Positions 35,118-42,843 of a DNA stretch of 59,698 nucleotides are shown here, one piece after another. A program made the position numbers and the translations under genes. Each line of letters opens with the position of its first letter. The first letter of the stretch is position 1. The DNA lies in assembly GCA_964463485.1 (NCBI GenBank), contig CAYXDO010000061.1:1-59698 (forward strand), written 5' to 3'. The notes beneath the pieces are model-generated. The model saw only the letters and a list, made by a program, of their open reading frames with translations, did no database searches and was not told where the DNA came from. Origin of the DNA: CAYXDO01 sp964463485 (GTDB lineage: Bacteria; Myxococcota; Kuafuiibacteriia; Kuafuiibacteriales; Kuafuiibacteriaceae).

Positions 35118-35626
35118 TTGAACGTCGATTTTGTCGACCTGCTCCGATGCTCGAGGAGGCGGGCGTCGAATACGTCGTGGTTGGCGGCTATGCCGTTGCG
35201 TTCCATGGCTTTGCTCGTGCGACCGGCGACCTGGACGTCTTCGTCCGAGCCACGCCCGAAAACGCCCGACGTGTGTTCCAAGGACTCAAGCGGTTCGGGG
35301 CACCGCTATCGACCGTGCGGGTCGACGACTTCGCTTCACCGGGCACGGTGTTCCAGTTTGGGCGAGAGCCGAAACGCATCGATATCCTCAACGCGATCAG
35401 CGGAGTCACCTTTTCAGAGGCTTGGGACCAACGCGTCACCACGACCACGGCGGGCATTTCTTTGAAGCTCATCGGCGCGGAGGCGCTGATGAAGAACAAG
35501 AAAGCCGCAGCTCGTCCCAAGGATCTGCTCGACGTCGCGGAGCTCGAAGCACAAAGGACGCGGGGCTCCCCGCCCCACGACCCGTCACAGTCCAAGCCAA
35601 GCGGGTCCGATCGAAACGAACCATGA
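35118..35626 (+). pseudogene. AbiEii/DUF6036-like nucleotidyltransferase, N-terminal frameshift
   Basis: The main frame runs from the ATG at 35147 to 35626 (159 residues) and carries the nucleotidyltransferase core VVVGGYAVAFHG-FARATGDLDVFV with the GG loop and the two metal-binding Asp residues. Family members normally start with a helix such as NxDFxDLLR before this core. That helix (NVDFVDLLR) is present in another frame from the TTG at 35118, and one missing base near 35145 would join them as DLLR-MLEEAGVEY. So the gene appears frameshifted, or it starts late at 35147. The C-terminus beyond about residue 130 looks eroded. Confidence 0.65.
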
Positions 35627-35867
35627 AGTGTTCAGCGATCCCAGATGTTCGAGGATCTTCCCGGCCACCATCGCTCAAAGCACCTCAAAGCCGCCCCCGT
35701 CGACGATCGAGCTTTGAGGACCAACCGCTCTACAGCAGGAGTCGCGATTTCCCTTTCAACTCACCTCGCACACCATTTCCCCCGCATCCCACGTACAACC
35801 GGCCTCGTCGGCGAAGCAGACCATCGGATCTTCGGCTTCGCGAGCACCCAGGACCCCGGCCCCTCGA

Positions 35868-36290
35868 GACGGAATCGGGGAGCGTGCCGGACGGAATCGG
35901 GGAGGGTGCCCGGCACCGCCGGAATCTCCTCGGTGCCCTCGGGACGGTGCCTCGGTGCCCTCGGGACGGTGCCCGGCACCGCTCGGAATCGGGCCGGGCA
36001 GACCCGTGGGCGCTTGCAGGTCGCGAGATTCCGACCTACGCGCGTGCTGAGGCACCGACCCGACTGGTCCGAGGCACGATTGTCGACGACCAATGACGGA
36101 ATCGGGGAGGGTGCCCGGCACCGCCGGAATCGGGGAGGGTGCCCGGCACCGCCCGGAATCGGGCACCGGACGGTGCGGGCACGGCTCGGGAGTCGGCTCG
36201 GGTGGGTGCCGGGCACCGCTCGGGAGTCGGCTCGGGTGCACGGTGCCCGGCACCGCTCGGAATCGGGGCGCACCACTCGGAATCGGGGCG
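35868..36290. repeat. GC-rich palindromic repeat array with embedded gene fragment
   Basis: Roughly ten copies of CGGAATCGGG alternate with GGTGCCCGGCACC, a 13-base palindrome. Variants include GGGAGTCGGCTCGGG and GGAATCTCCTCGG. A piece of the 34868 gene (36004-36096) lies between two such runs. Confidence 0.85.
36004..36096 (+). pseudogene. copied 3' fragment of the 34868-35101 gene
   Basis: From GTGGGCGCTTGC to the TGA this matches 35009-35101 almost base for base; I count two differences, both of them G to A. It encodes the same WALAGREIPTYARAE phrase and the same stop. Repeat units directly abut both ends. Confidence 0.85.
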
Positions 36291-36332
36291 CAGAACTCGC
36301 TCGACGAGCTGCTCAGTCGTCGAGTGCCGTCG

Positions 36333-36379
36333 AGTGTGCGGCGTTGGCGCTCACGGAGCACAACCGGAATGTCGCGTGG
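36333..36379 (+). pseudogene. copied 47-bp fragment of the 40808-41491 gene
   Basis: The stretch around GCGGCGTTGGCGCTCACGGA matches 41046-41092 with two mismatches that I can count. The flanking sequence differs on both sides. It lies just after the repeat array. Confidence 0.75.
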
Positions 36380-36455
36380 GCAGAGATTGCAAAGCTCGAT
36401 GACGAACTGGTCCCGATCTGAATGGCCCGCTTCCACGAGAAGCAGAAGAGGAGTG

Positions 36456-36696
36456 ATGTCAATGCTCGAGACGGAGTTGGAGACGTTTGAAGCAAATCGA
36501 GCGCAGCTTCTCGGTCAGCATCGAGGTAAGTTTGTGCTCATCAAGCGTGACAAAGTGATTGATGTTTTTTCTCGATGACGCACTCAAGCGGGGATACGAG
36601 CTTTACGGCAACGAAGCCTTTCTCGTGAAGGAGATTCTGGAAGTCGAAATCGTCCAGAACTTCACTTCGTTCCAAATCGGGACAACACGGGCCTAA
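36456..36696 (+). pseudogene. small DUF5678-like gene with a T-tract frameshift
   Basis: The frame starts MSMLETELETFEANRAQLL and GKFVLIKRDKVIDVF, then stops early at 36578. Removing one T from the T6 run at 36565-36570 restores LDDALKRGYELYGNEAFLVKEI and a stop at 36694-36696, two bases before the next ATG. Small proteins like this commonly precede a retropepsin-like gene, as here. Sequencing error, slippage or true decay cannot be told apart from sequence alone. Confidence 0.65.
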
Positions 36697-36698
36697 CA

Positions 36699-37013
36699 AT
36701 GCCGAGTTTCACGAACCAAGTCGCAAACACGGTCCAAGTGGGTCCGATTCTCGAAGTCTTCGTCGGCCCGAGCCAGTCGCTCGTTCGTGCCCCCGCGCAG
36801 CAAGGCAAGACAGCGCCAACACCCATCAAATCGATCGCCATGGTCGATACGGGCGCTTCGGGTACGGTCGTGACGCCCGGGCTGATTCAGCTGCTCGGAT
36901 TGCAGCCCGTCGGGGTCACGATGATGAATACGCCATCAACGACCCAGCCTGTCCAGGCTTCTCAGTACGAAGTCGGATTATCGCTTCCGAATGGGCTCCT
37001 CATCGGCGGCGAA
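36699..37013 (+). pseudogene. retropepsin-like aspartic protease, 3' truncated
   Basis: About 105 residues of a retroviral-type protease domain: IAMVDTGASGTVVTP with the catalytic Asp50-Thr-Gly, then LGLQPVGV and NTPSTTQPV. After LLIGGEA the frame enters sequence antisense to the PIN toxin and loses family character. Full-length members are longer, so the 3' part has been lost at about 37013. It follows the frameshifted small gene by two bases, the usual order for this pair. Confidence 0.65.
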
Positions 37014-37051
37014 GCGCGATCGCGAGAATGCCTCCGAGCTGATCCCACGCG

Positions 37052-37633
37052 TCAGTCATCCTCGAAGCCCTCTTTGATGCGAAGATCTCTGATGCGACGA
37101 ACAGACCGGACGAGGCCTTGCGTCTCCAATTTCGCGAGGAGCTGGGTTGTCGTGACCTTCGGCCTCGTCAGGGAGTCCTGCTGGAGTTCAACAGCTGAGC
37201 AAACGGAGCGCCAGTCGAGGTCCAGGATTCGCTCGACGAAGCTGTCCGGCGAGATTGCCTCGATCCCGTGGGCCGCCAGAACTTCCGGTGGAAAGTCGCG
37301 CAAGTTGGACGTGACGACGATTTGCGCGCCAGATTTGATCGCGGCTGCGAGTACATGGCGATCATCCGGATCTGGGAGGTGTAGCCCGTCGTTCAGAGCC
37401 TCGTACTCCTCGACAAGACAATCCCGCACGGCCGCGATCATCAGCGACCGCGTGCGATCGAGTTGCTGAGCCGTGAGCTCCGGCCGGTCGCGCAGGATAC
37501 TTCGGAAGCATTCGTCGAGAATTCGATCCGTCCACTTCGCCTGGAAGAGGCCAGTCATCGCCAAGCGGACGAGTAGGTCGCGGAGAGGGGCCGGGTAAAG
37601 AACACACGCGTCGTAGACAGCGATGATCGCCAC
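37052..37633 (-). CDS. PIN-domain ribonuclease toxin
   Basis: 193 residues from a GTG at 37633. PIN signature acids are visible: Asp8 in VYDACVLYP, Glu41 in LDECFRS, the acidic cluster Asp88/90/91 in LPDPDDRHVLAAA, and TSNLRDFP at 108-115. It should cleave RNA when freed from its antitoxin. The start lies seven bases after the stop of the HTH gene at 37641, the usual antitoxin-toxin order. The C-terminal region past 135 is an extra helical part. Confidence 0.9.
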   Translation of the reverse strand: MAIIAVYDACVLYPAPLRDLLVRLAMTGLFQAKWTDRILDECFRSILRDRPELTAQQLDRTRSLMIAAVRDCLVEEYEALNDGLHLPDPDDRHVLAAAIKSGAQIVVTSNLRDFPPEVLAAHGIEAISPDSFVERILDLDWRSVCSAVELQQDSLTRPKVTTTQLLAKLETQGLVRSVRRIRDLRIKEGFEDD

Positions 37634-37640
37634 CAGTCGA

Positions 37641-38108
37641 TCAGTAGCCGAGATCAAGATCCTGCGCCGCTCGCGCGAGCTCATCGGCCGCCGTTCGACG
37701 CTCGGCGTCGTCCTTCTCCTTGAACGCCAGGAGGTCGGTGGCCTTGATTCGGCGGTGACTGCCGACCAGGCGAAATGGAATCCTTCCCTCCTCGAGAAGC
37801 TTGATGAGGTAGGGCCGGGAGACGTTCACGAGGTCGGCAGCCTCCTGCGTGGTGAGCTCCGACTGGACGGGAAGAAGGCTGATTGCATTCCCTGACGCGA
37901 GAAGTTCGAGGATCTGTCGTAGAAGATCCGACGCGAGGGGCGGCAGCAAGACTCGCTCAGATCGCGTTCCCCGCGCGGACTCCACCGACAGCCGTACCGC
38001 CTTGCGCCGCTTCAACAGGGGCCCGAGCTTCGTCAGCACGGCCTCCGCTTCTCGCTGTGCCTCGGAGGTCGGGACCACAAGGCCCTCCACGCGTGGTGCA
38101 GATGCCAT
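37641..38108 (-). CDS. helix-turn-helix antitoxin for the PIN toxin
   Basis: 155 residues from the ATG at 38108 (MASAPRVEGLV). The middle of the protein holds a MerR/excisionase-type HTH: LTTQEAADLVNVSRPYLIKLLEEG and RRIKATDLLAFKEKDD. The N-terminal half is helical. It sits just upstream of the PIN gene, so it very likely neutralises the toxin and represses the operon. Confidence 0.85.
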   Translation of the reverse strand: MASAPRVEGLVVPTSEAQREAEAVLTKLGPLLKRRKAVRLSVESARGTRSERVLLPPLASDLLRQILELLASGNAISLLPVQSELTTQEAADLVNVSRPYLIKLLEEGRIPFRLVGSHRRIKATDLLAFKEKDDAERRTAADELARAAQDLDLGY

Positions 38109-38555
38109 CGCCGGATCTTCCCATGGCTCTCGAACGAACGCAACAGTCGCAACTGCCGAAGCAGACGCAACCAAGAAGGTGCTCTGGCGGCGTTCCGCTC
38201 TGGCAGAGGAGAACGACGGAAAGGGTGGTCTTGACGGGCAGTAGCTCTGCCCAACACTAAAGGTTTTCGCGGCCGCCCTCCGCCGACAAGTCCGCGCCCC
38301 CTCGTGCTCGTCGAGGGCGGGCGCCAAAACCGGCGTTGAACGTGAGCAGCGGCGTGGCAATTTTGCAAATAGGGAGATCTCAGCTCCCAGGCCCCTCGCG
38401 AGGGCACACCAATACCCAGCCGCGCGGGGGTCTGCAGCTGAGAGTACTCCACGTCGCTATTTGCGACGGTCGTGGCCAGGCATCAAGCCCCGGGCCAGGC
38501 ATCAATCCCCGGTGCGCTGGACGGCCCGGCTGGTGCTCCATTGGGGAATCGCTTC

Positions 38556-38588
38556 GGGCACGGGCACGGGCACGGGCACGGGCACGGG
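38556..38588. repeat. (GGGCAC)n hexamer tract
   Basis: About five and a half GGGCAC units. The same hexamer or its complement caps the repeat elements at 41777 and 52840. Confidence 0.85.
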
Positions 38589-38686
38589 TGCGAAACCTCG
38601 CTTCGCTCGGTTTCAGGTGTGAGTCCTTCGCGGGCGGCACCGAGACGTTGCTTGTGTGCGAAACCTCGCTTCGCTCGGTTTCAGGT
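38588..38686. repeat. 31-bp direct repeat with internal hairpin, two copies
   Basis: Copies at 38588-38618 and 38656-38686 are identical over 31 bases. Each contains GAAACC and GGTTTC arms around TCGCTTCGCTC, able to form a hairpin. Confidence 0.85.
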
Positions 38687-39386
38687 ATCGGTCCGCTGGG
38701 GATCCCGAGACGGCTACGGACTCGACGAAGGGCCAGTTTGCTCGGCGGATCGTCATGCCTGGGCGCGGCGACGGTGGTGTGCGAAGGCTCAGCGGCACCG
38801 AAAGGCTATATTGGTGCCAAAGGCACCTTGCGACTGCCACGCAAGGACGTCAGCAGGCACCGCTGTCTTCGCCTGAGCAGCCCGCGGAGGCTAGACGCCG
38901 TCAGCGCTTGCGCCCATCGGACGATCGACCGGCCACAGGTCTGGACTGGGCTGTAGGCGCGCGCGGCTGCCGCGGCCCCCGCTCCGAACGTGGCCGCTGC
39001 CGAACCGCCGAGGTCCGACCGAAGCCCGCCCGATCCGGCGCCCGAGCCGCGCCTGCAGGCCAGCCTGCGGTTGCCTGCGTGCCAGACATCGGCGCGGGCC
39101 CAACGCGGAAGCCCCTGGCCCTCGCCTTGAGATCGGCGCGAAGCGCCAGTGGGGTCCAGGGGACGTGTCCCCTGGCGGGTACGGGCCGAGCCCGTCTGAC
39201 TGACGCGGCGGTAGCCGCGGCTTCGTTCAACGCCACGCTCAGCTGCGGGCCGGCCCTCCCAAGCTTCATTCCAGCAAGCCGGGGCCGGCCCGTCTGCTGC
39301 AGCGTGTTGTTCGCCCGCTCTCCTCGATCTCTTCATGTCGTGTTTTCCATCCGATCCCCCGGCCAGGTTCGGTCAGGACGCAAAAC

Positions 39387-39500
39387 CAGAGCGTCGACGA
39401 GCACGCCGGCCGGATCCGCGCGGAGAGCACGCCCGGGGCGGGCAGCACCTTCACGATCCGGATCCCGATCGAGCGCGACATTCCCGAGTCGGCCGCCTAG
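39387..39500 (+). pseudogene. 3' remnant of a sensor histidine kinase
   Basis: The frame reads VDEHAGRIRAESTPGAGSTF and then TIRIPIERDIPES before the TAG at 39498-39500. This is the very end of an HATPase_c domain (the GGxIxxxSxxGxGTxF stretch). Everything upstream, including the H, N and G1 boxes, is absent. Its stop overlaps the stop of the leftward membrane protein. Confidence 0.7.
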
Positions 39501-39964
39501 TCCGCGACCCGGGCCCATAGCCCGAGGAAGCCGACCCATCCCGCTCCGATCGAGGCGCCGGCGATCCACATCGGGTAGCCGCGGGCCGCCGCCCGGGAGG
39601 CGCGGATCCCGATGAAGGCCATGAACAGGGGGCCGATGAAGAGGACGATGCTCTCCAAGGGCGACATGAAGAGTAAGGAGTGGTTCCCGCCGGTCGCAAC
39701 TGCGCTCTTGATCTCGACCGACAACGTCCCGGCGACCGCCGGGGCGGCGAGCCAGAGGGCGTCCAGCAAAGCGAGCGGTCGCGCCGGGGCGCGGATCAGC
39801 GCCAAAACGGAGTCGACGAACGCCACCATCACGAGCGCGAGGAGCGCGACGGCCACCACCATCAGTGATTTAAAAAGTAAACGCGTTTGGCGGTTGAAGC
39901 CGAGCTCAGGTCGGCGCAGCTCCCTGCCGTAGGTTTCAGCGACTCGTTGGTCGAGCCTGGTCAC
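39497..39964 (-). CDS. small integral membrane protein of unknown function
   Basis: 155 residues from a GTG at 39964. A basic N-terminus is followed by four hydrophobic segments: about 33-58, 66-86, 98-120 and 130-150. No family recognised. Regular codon use and clean membrane topology make it a likely real gene. It faces the histidine-kinase remnant tail to tail. Confidence 0.65.
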   Translation of the reverse strand: MTRLDQRVAETYGRELRRPELGFNRQTRLLFKSLMVVAVALLALVMVAFVDSVLALIRAPARPLALLDALWLAAPAVAGTLSVEIKSAVATGGNHSLLFMSPLESIVLFIGPLFMAFIGIRASRAAARGYPMWIAGASIGAGWVGFLGLWARVAD

Positions 39965-40511
39965 CGCTCGCTCGACCGCACCTCTCTTGAGGTTTCGGCG
40001 CCGGGAAGCGTTGAATGCCGGCCGGCTTTTGCGAGGGATTGGGTTCCTCGCGGAGGACGCTCGGCCCTGTTTCCATGCCCTTCGCGCCTCATCACCGGCC
40101 GACCGCTCTCCGAGGCCGCGCCTCTTCAGAGTCTCACGACGTCAGCCGCCGCCCGCGGTCTTTCGACCCGAGCGACCTATCGGGGTTTCGTGCCCTCATC
40201 GCGGCGTCACCCGCGCGCGTCCACTTCGCCGTCGGCGTTCTTGCGATACCCTCCCACTGTTTACCCGCAGGTTGGCAACGCCTCTCCCGATATCCATGGC
40301 TGCGCAAACTACGCTGTCCACGCGCAAGCGCAAGGGCCCTTCCGCCCCCGCCTTCCAGACCGACGGACGCTTCTCGATCGCCTTCGTGCAGAAGCGCTTG
40401 ATCGCGGCGGCTCCGAGCACGGCACAAGCTGTGGCGACGGAAGCTCTGGCGACGGAGACAACACAGCTTGACGGATGGGCACCTCCGGTAGGCCCCACTG
40501 CGGCGATCGTC
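39965..40511. other. region without a recognised gene
   Basis: Several overlapping frames exist on both strands but all are arginine-, serine- or proline-rich with no recognisable motif. I list none as a gene. It borders the 43-base repeat tract. Confidence 0.5.
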
Positions 40512-40690
40512 GGGAGCCAAGATCCAACGGCTACGCGAGCCTCCGAAGATCGTTGGGAGCCAAGCTCACGGGGCTACGTGCGCATCCGAAGATCGCCGGA
40601 GCTCGAGATCATTCAGCCACGTAAGCATCCGGAGGTCGTCGGGAGCCGACATCATTGAGTGAGGTGAGCCTCCGACGAGCTGCGGAGGTC
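40512..40690. repeat. about 43-bp degenerate tandem repeat, four copies
   Basis: Units start near 40512, 40555, 40597 and 40641. Each has GGGAGCCAAGATC-like ends and a central GCATCCGAAGATCG-like block, with about 60 to 80 percent agreement by eye. Confidence 0.75.
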
Positions 40691-40807
40691 ACCTGCGGCC
40701 TGTGATCTTGGCTCCCGGTGGACTTCGGAGGTCGCCTTCATGGGCTGCAGTGAGGATCCGACGCCTTCTGGCTTGAATCGAGCCGCTTCTTTTGGGAAAT
40801 TCCTCCC

Positions 40808-41491
40808 GTGAAAGTTCTAGACCCCACCTCATCCCTGCAGAGCTTCGACGACGCGCTCGTGTTTTCCGAGTCGGCCTGTTTGGCGCGACCGCTGACCGAG
40901 GGGCTCGCGGTCGAGTTGACCGCCCGAAGCAAGGAGATCGACGAGCTCGAGGCCAACAAGAAACTCAACCGGCGCAATCTCCGGCGAGCTCAAGCGCGCG
41001 CCGTCGTGGCCGACGGCGACATCGACGCGCTCATCAAGAAGATGCAGTCTGCGGCGTTGGCGCTCACGGAGCAGAACCGGAATGTCGCGTGGTTCGTGAC
41101 CCTGTTCTTCGCGACGCTCGCCGAGCTCACTCGGCCAGCTTTGACCAAGCAAATCGGCATCGCCGAAGAGTTGATCGAGCGCCTCTCGGACGCGGGCGTT
41201 CCTGTGACCCTGAGGGAGACCTTCGAGCCGCTCCTGAAGGGTGCGGTCGCGCGCGGAAGGGAGATCGACGCCGCTCGAAAGGAGCTTCGGCGGCAGAGAC
41301 GTAACCTCCGCATCGAAGAGTCCGAGCTGAAAACGAAGATCAATCAGACCCGAACTCAGACCTACGGCAAGCTGTTGAACGTGTCCGGCTCCAAAGCGGA
41401 GGCCGAGAAGTACTTCCCGTCGCCCCAGAGAATCGAGGCGGACGAAGAGGAAAGTGACGCCGGAGACGCTAGCGCCGAGACCCCCGAGTGA
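40808..41491 (+). CDS. coiled-coil protein of unknown function
   Basis: 227 residues from a GTG at 40808. Long charged heptad-like stretches (ARSKEIDELEANKKLNRRNLRRAQAR and RKELRRQRRNLRIEE regions) indicate coiled coils at about 40-80 and 155-185. The C-terminus is acidic. No domain recognised. A 47-base piece (codons 80-95) is copied at 36333-36379, so the gene or its relatives take part in the local rearrangements. Confidence 0.65.
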   Translation: MKVLDPTSSLQSFDDALVFSESACLARPLTEGLAVELTARSKEIDELEANKKLNRRNLRRAQARAVVADGDIDALIKKMQSAALALTEQNRNVAWFVTLFFATLAELTRPALTKQIGIAEELIERLSDAGVPVTLRETFEPLLKGAVARGREIDAARKELRRQRRNLRIEESELKTKINQTRTQTYGKLLNVSGSKAEAEKYFPSPQRIEADEEESDAGDASAETPE

Positions 41492-41917
41492 GATCGAAGC
41501 GCTCTGACTACCCATGACTTGGCCATGCCGGCCCAAATAGCATTCGCGGGCGAGCGCGTGCTCGTGCGAGTGGTATGCTCCGTGGCTAGGCATCAAGCTC
41601 CGATAGCTCCCAACTTCGAGCCACGGCCGAATTTGGCTAGGTCGTCGGCGATCCGGTTCGAGTGGGCGTCAACCACAACACAAACAACCATCCCGCTCCG
41701 CCCACCCCCCACGCCCACGTTTCCCGCCCGGCCCCACGAATTCGCCCACGCCCAGCCCCACGATGACGGTCAGATCAGGATCGGGCACGGGCACGACCGT
41801 CCGCGCCACGTGCGAACCACCTCAGGAGCCGGCCAGCTCGCTAGCCATTGGCGTCGAAATTCGGCGCGGGTCTGCGAGGACTTCGTGCCCGTGCGACGGT
41901 GACGGACGGTGCCCGGC
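41492..41917. other. intergenic region holding a dispersed repeat element
   Basis: 426 bases. 41582-41612 is a copy of a dispersed GTGGCTAGGCATCAAGCTCC repeat, also at 42750-42780. 41777-41897 is copy A of the inverted-hexamer element (separate entry). No gene seen. Confidence 0.6.
41777..41897. repeat. inverted-hexamer repeat element, copy A
   Basis: Starts AGGATCGGGCACGGGCACG and ends CTTCGTGCCCGTGCG, so the ends are inverted complements. The interior shares GCGAACCACCTCAGGA and GTCGAAATTCGGCG with copy B at 52840-53028, with a deletion in this copy relative to B. Confidence 0.75.
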
Positions 41918-42202
41918 ATGAACGTTCGCTTCTACATCGACCCAGAAACGGACGAACCTCATATCCACGGCCACGGTGTTTCCGAAGACGAGGTTGAAGA
42001 AGTGCTACTCGAGCCCGGAGAAGACCGTGCGGGTCGCGACGGCTCCAGGGTCGCCGTTGGCCAGACTTCGGGTGGACGTTTCCTTCGCGTCATCTATGTC
42101 GCGGACGAAGAACCCGAAAGCGAAAGCGTCTTCGTGATCACCGCGTACCAATTGACCGGCAAGCCTCTGGCGTCCTACCGTCGAAGACGAGGTCGGAAGT
42201 GA
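41918..42202 (+). CDS. small DUF4258/BrnT-like protein, possible toxin
   Basis: 94 residues from the ATG at 41918. MNVRFYIDPETDEPHIHGHG, then VSEDEVEEVLLEPGED and FLRVIYVADEEPESESVFVITAY match the short beta-rich DUF4258/BrnT layout. The stop overlaps the next GTG (GTGA). The upstream GTGCCCGGC is related to the local palindromic repeats. Confidence 0.65.
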   Translation: MNVRFYIDPETDEPHIHGHGVSEDEVEEVLLEPGEDRAGRDGSRVAVGQTSGGRFLRVIYVADEEPESESVFVITAYQLTGKPLASYRRRRGRK

Positions 42203-42423
42203 CGAACACGACGAAGTTTCCCAAAGGCTGGGATGAAAAACGTGTCCTCGGGGTGCTCGCTCACTACGAGGGCCAGACGGAAGACGAGGCGGTCGCTGAA
42301 GACGAGGCGGCGTTCGTGGACGCGGACCCTCAGAACACGATGATGGGCGTCCCTCGGAACCTCGTGTCGAAGGTGCGAGCCTTGATCGCTTCGGAGCAGG
42401 ACGGAGCGAAGAGCGCATCCTGA
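42199..42423 (+). CDS. small acidic partner of the DUF4258-like protein
   Basis: 74 residues from a GTG overlapping the previous stop. FPKGWDEKRVLGVLAHYEGQ is followed by an acidic stretch TEDEAVAEDEAAF and NLVSKVRALIASEQ. Such a pair often forms a toxin-antitoxin-like unit with the toxin first; its role is inferred from the overlap and size only. Confidence 0.65.
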   Translation: MTNTTKFPKGWDEKRVLGVLAHYEGQTEDEAVAEDEAAFVDADPQNTMMGVPRNLVSKVRALIASEQDGAKSAS

Positions 42424-42437
42424 TCCGTCTGCACGAA

Positions 42438-42618
42438 GACCTGAGTACAGGTCCCCGTAAGTTCGTAATCAGGTTCGTCGGTCCGATCAACCTGAGCGCA
42501 GGACTCGCGTAGCGAGTCCGAAGTCGAAGGGCCCTTCGACTCCGAGCCCGCTTCGCGTGCTCTTCGCTCAGGGTGACCGGAACCTGGCCACGAACCTACG
42601 GGGAGCTGTACTGAGTCA
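42438..42618. repeat. nested inverted-repeat element, about 180 bp
   Basis: Outer arms at about 42444-42477 and 42580-42613 match as inverted complements at about 28 of 34 positions. Inside, CCTGAGCG (42491-42498) faces CGCTCAGG (42565-42572). Two further hairpins are GGACTCGC-GTA-GCGAGTCC (42501-42519) and the perfect palindrome AGTCGAAGGGCCCTTCGACT (42522-42541). Confidence 0.85.
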
Positions 42619-42843
42619 CACGCGGCGCGTCGGTCTGGGCGGCTCGAGGAGCTCGCGGCGTGGCTGACATCACAACGGGACGAAGTGCACGCACAGCTCG
42701 CCAAGCACGCACGCGAGCAGGGCTATGGGCGGGAGTGGGCTGAGACCGTGGCTAGGCATCAAGCTCCGATAAGCTCCCAGTGCGCGTCACGACACACAAC
42801 ATGAACACACCAGGAGGATCCGCGAAGCTCCTTTCTTCGGCGC
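42619..42843. other. short region with a possible gene remnant
   Basis: A start-less forward frame encodes LEELAAWLTSQRDEV and KHAREQGYGREWAE, which look protein-like, then runs into the GGCTAGGCATCAAGCTCC repeat at 42752 and stops near 42803. This may be the tail of a lost gene. Low confidence. Confidence 0.35.

Larger units (their letters stand above)
38109..39386. other. long non-coding or decayed stretch with repeats
   Basis: No convincing gene in about 1.28 kb. It holds a (GGGCAC)n tract at 38556-38588, a 31-base direct repeat (separate entry), GGTGCCAAAGGCACC at 38813-38827, and a 20-base near-palindrome CCAGGGGACGTGTCCCCTGG at 39156-39175. GGCCAGGCATCAA occurs twice at 38474-38507 and is related to GGCTAGGCATCAA at 41585 and 42752. 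Base composition is very high GC, with no codon bias that I can see. Confidence 0.55.

Noticed and set aside
35868..36300. Diversity-generating retroelement (template/variable repeat) for the copied fragments
   Set aside because: No reverse transcriptase is present and the differences between copies are not limited to template adenines.
38556..38686. Possible CRISPR array (repeats of about 31 bases)
   Set aside because: Only two copies, no third repeat or spacer set, no cas gene in the window; the repeat is a small hairpin.
39887..40658. Overlapping forward frames of about 190-220 residues
   Set aside because: They overlap each other in different frames, are Arg/Pro/Ser-rich, and show no domain or ribosome-binding site.
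40512..40690. Possible CRISPR array (about 43-base period)
   Set aside because: There are no unique spacers between units, and divergence is spread over the whole unit.
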